Below, piece by piece: positions 63,542-64,000 of a stretch of 64,000 nucleotides of DNA (position 1 is its first letter; each line of letters begins with the position of its first letter). Below the pieces are notes generated by a model, which had not been told where the DNA came from, made no database searches, and saw nothing but the letters and a program-made list of their open reading frames with translations. This DNA is from Salvelinus alpinus (taxonomy: Eukaryota > Chordata > Actinopteri > Salmoniformes > Salmonidae), in assembly GCF_045679555.1 (NCBI RefSeq), contig NC_092091.1, forward strand, positions 68,515,437-68,579,436, written 5' to 3'. Made by a program: the position numbers and the translations under genes.

Positions 63542-64000
63542 TGTAGGAGTAAATGAGACACATAGATAACACATAGACGTATAGGACAGCTGAACATTAA
63601 AAACAGACCACACGAAGAGAAGGCGACACATAGGCGCCTAGGACAACTGGACAGACTAAGGATAGAGGAGACACATAGTCTGCTGATCCTAATAAGGGCA
63701 CACATACCAGAGAACACACTGAGACACTGAGCTAAATACAGGGTCAAGACATAGGCCTATAGAATAGATGGACATATATTATTTTTAGGACAAGCAAGGG
63801 TCTTGCCACCATTATAATCTAACTGAAAGCAGATATGGGCGTTATTGGGCGTGAACAAGCAGGAAGCCTGAACTAAAAGATAATGGTGGCAGGAGAATTA
63901 GGGGAATAATGATTATTTGCATATGGGTTGGACCCATATGTTATATGTGGATAAATAGAGGAGCCGGGGCTCTGGGAAGGTGTGTTCCGCGGACCATTCC
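63542..64000 (+). mobile_element. Retroviral 3' LTR, cut by the window end
   Basis: Starts TGTAGGAGTAAATGAGACAC after the polypurine tract. Contains the octamer ATTTGCAT (63914-63921), a palindrome ATATGGGT-TGG-ACCCATAT (63921-63939) and a TATA-like GGATAAATAGAGG (63949-63961), all consistent with U3. At least 459 bp are present; its end is outside the window. A minus-strand open frame here (63484-63747) is a shadow. Confidence 0.85.

Overview
This is fish nuclear DNA, almost certainly from a salmonid. Introns are crowded with repeats typical of salmonids: HpaI-type and other tRNA-derived SINEs, a 5S rRNA-derived SINE, Tc1-like transposons of the family that gave Sleeping Beauty, several palindromic MITEs and a 4.8 kb LINE. 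No bacterial or viral operon structure is present. Some long open frames (5.1-6.2 kb, 46.7-47.6 kb) are minisatellite artefacts, not genes.

The core of the window is a head-to-tail cluster of three HERC-type E3 ubiquitin ligase genes, all on the minus strand. Each has an N-terminal RCC1-like propeller and a C-terminal HECT domain. Gene 1 (19951 down to 303, continuing past the left edge) is herc3. Gene 2 (38465 to 21875, 24 exons, 988 codons) and gene 3 (49577 to 40603, 23 exons, 1016 codons) are complete, in-frame HERC5/6-like genes, each with its catalytic cysteine in the last exon. I built the exon models by hand from splice sites, reading phase and family homology; in genes 2 and 3 all exons join to a length divisible by three. 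Mammals also carry HERC3, HERC5 and HERC6 side by side, and in that group HERC5/6 are interferon-induced; interferon-response-like motifs lie near genes 2 and 3.

Region by region: 1-21 kb herc3 with a large minisatellite at 5.0-6.4 kb; 21.2-21.9 kb a short intergenic spacer; 21.9-38.5 kb gene 2, whose 8.1 kb intron (23.0-31.1 kb) holds a nest of at least four transposons including a LINE with an uninterrupted ORF and a 2A-like motif; 38.5-40.6 kb a spacer filled by a 1.2 kb non-autonomous element; 40.6-49.6 kb gene 3 with a second minisatellite; 49.6-52.5 kb dispersed repeats; 52.8-53.8 kb two plus-strand exons of a prostaglandin reductase 1-like gene, probably a pseudogene; 55.5-64 kb a decayed endogenous retrovirus (integrase tail, env remnants, 3' LTR running off the window) with an LTR fragment in inverted orientation at its left side.

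The most unusual signal is that all three HERC genes carry tandem duplications that straddle a splice junction: about 37 copies of a 3' splice site plus exon start in herc3, about 15 copies of an exon end plus 5' splice site in gene 3, and a simple two-copy duplication of an exon end plus donor in gene 2. In herc3 the 36-bp unit keeps the reading frame, so alternative acceptor use could add 12-residue blocks to the protein. A second notable signal is one RCC1 exon that is about 90% identical between herc3 and gene 2 while the neighbouring exons are clearly diverged, suggesting gene conversion.
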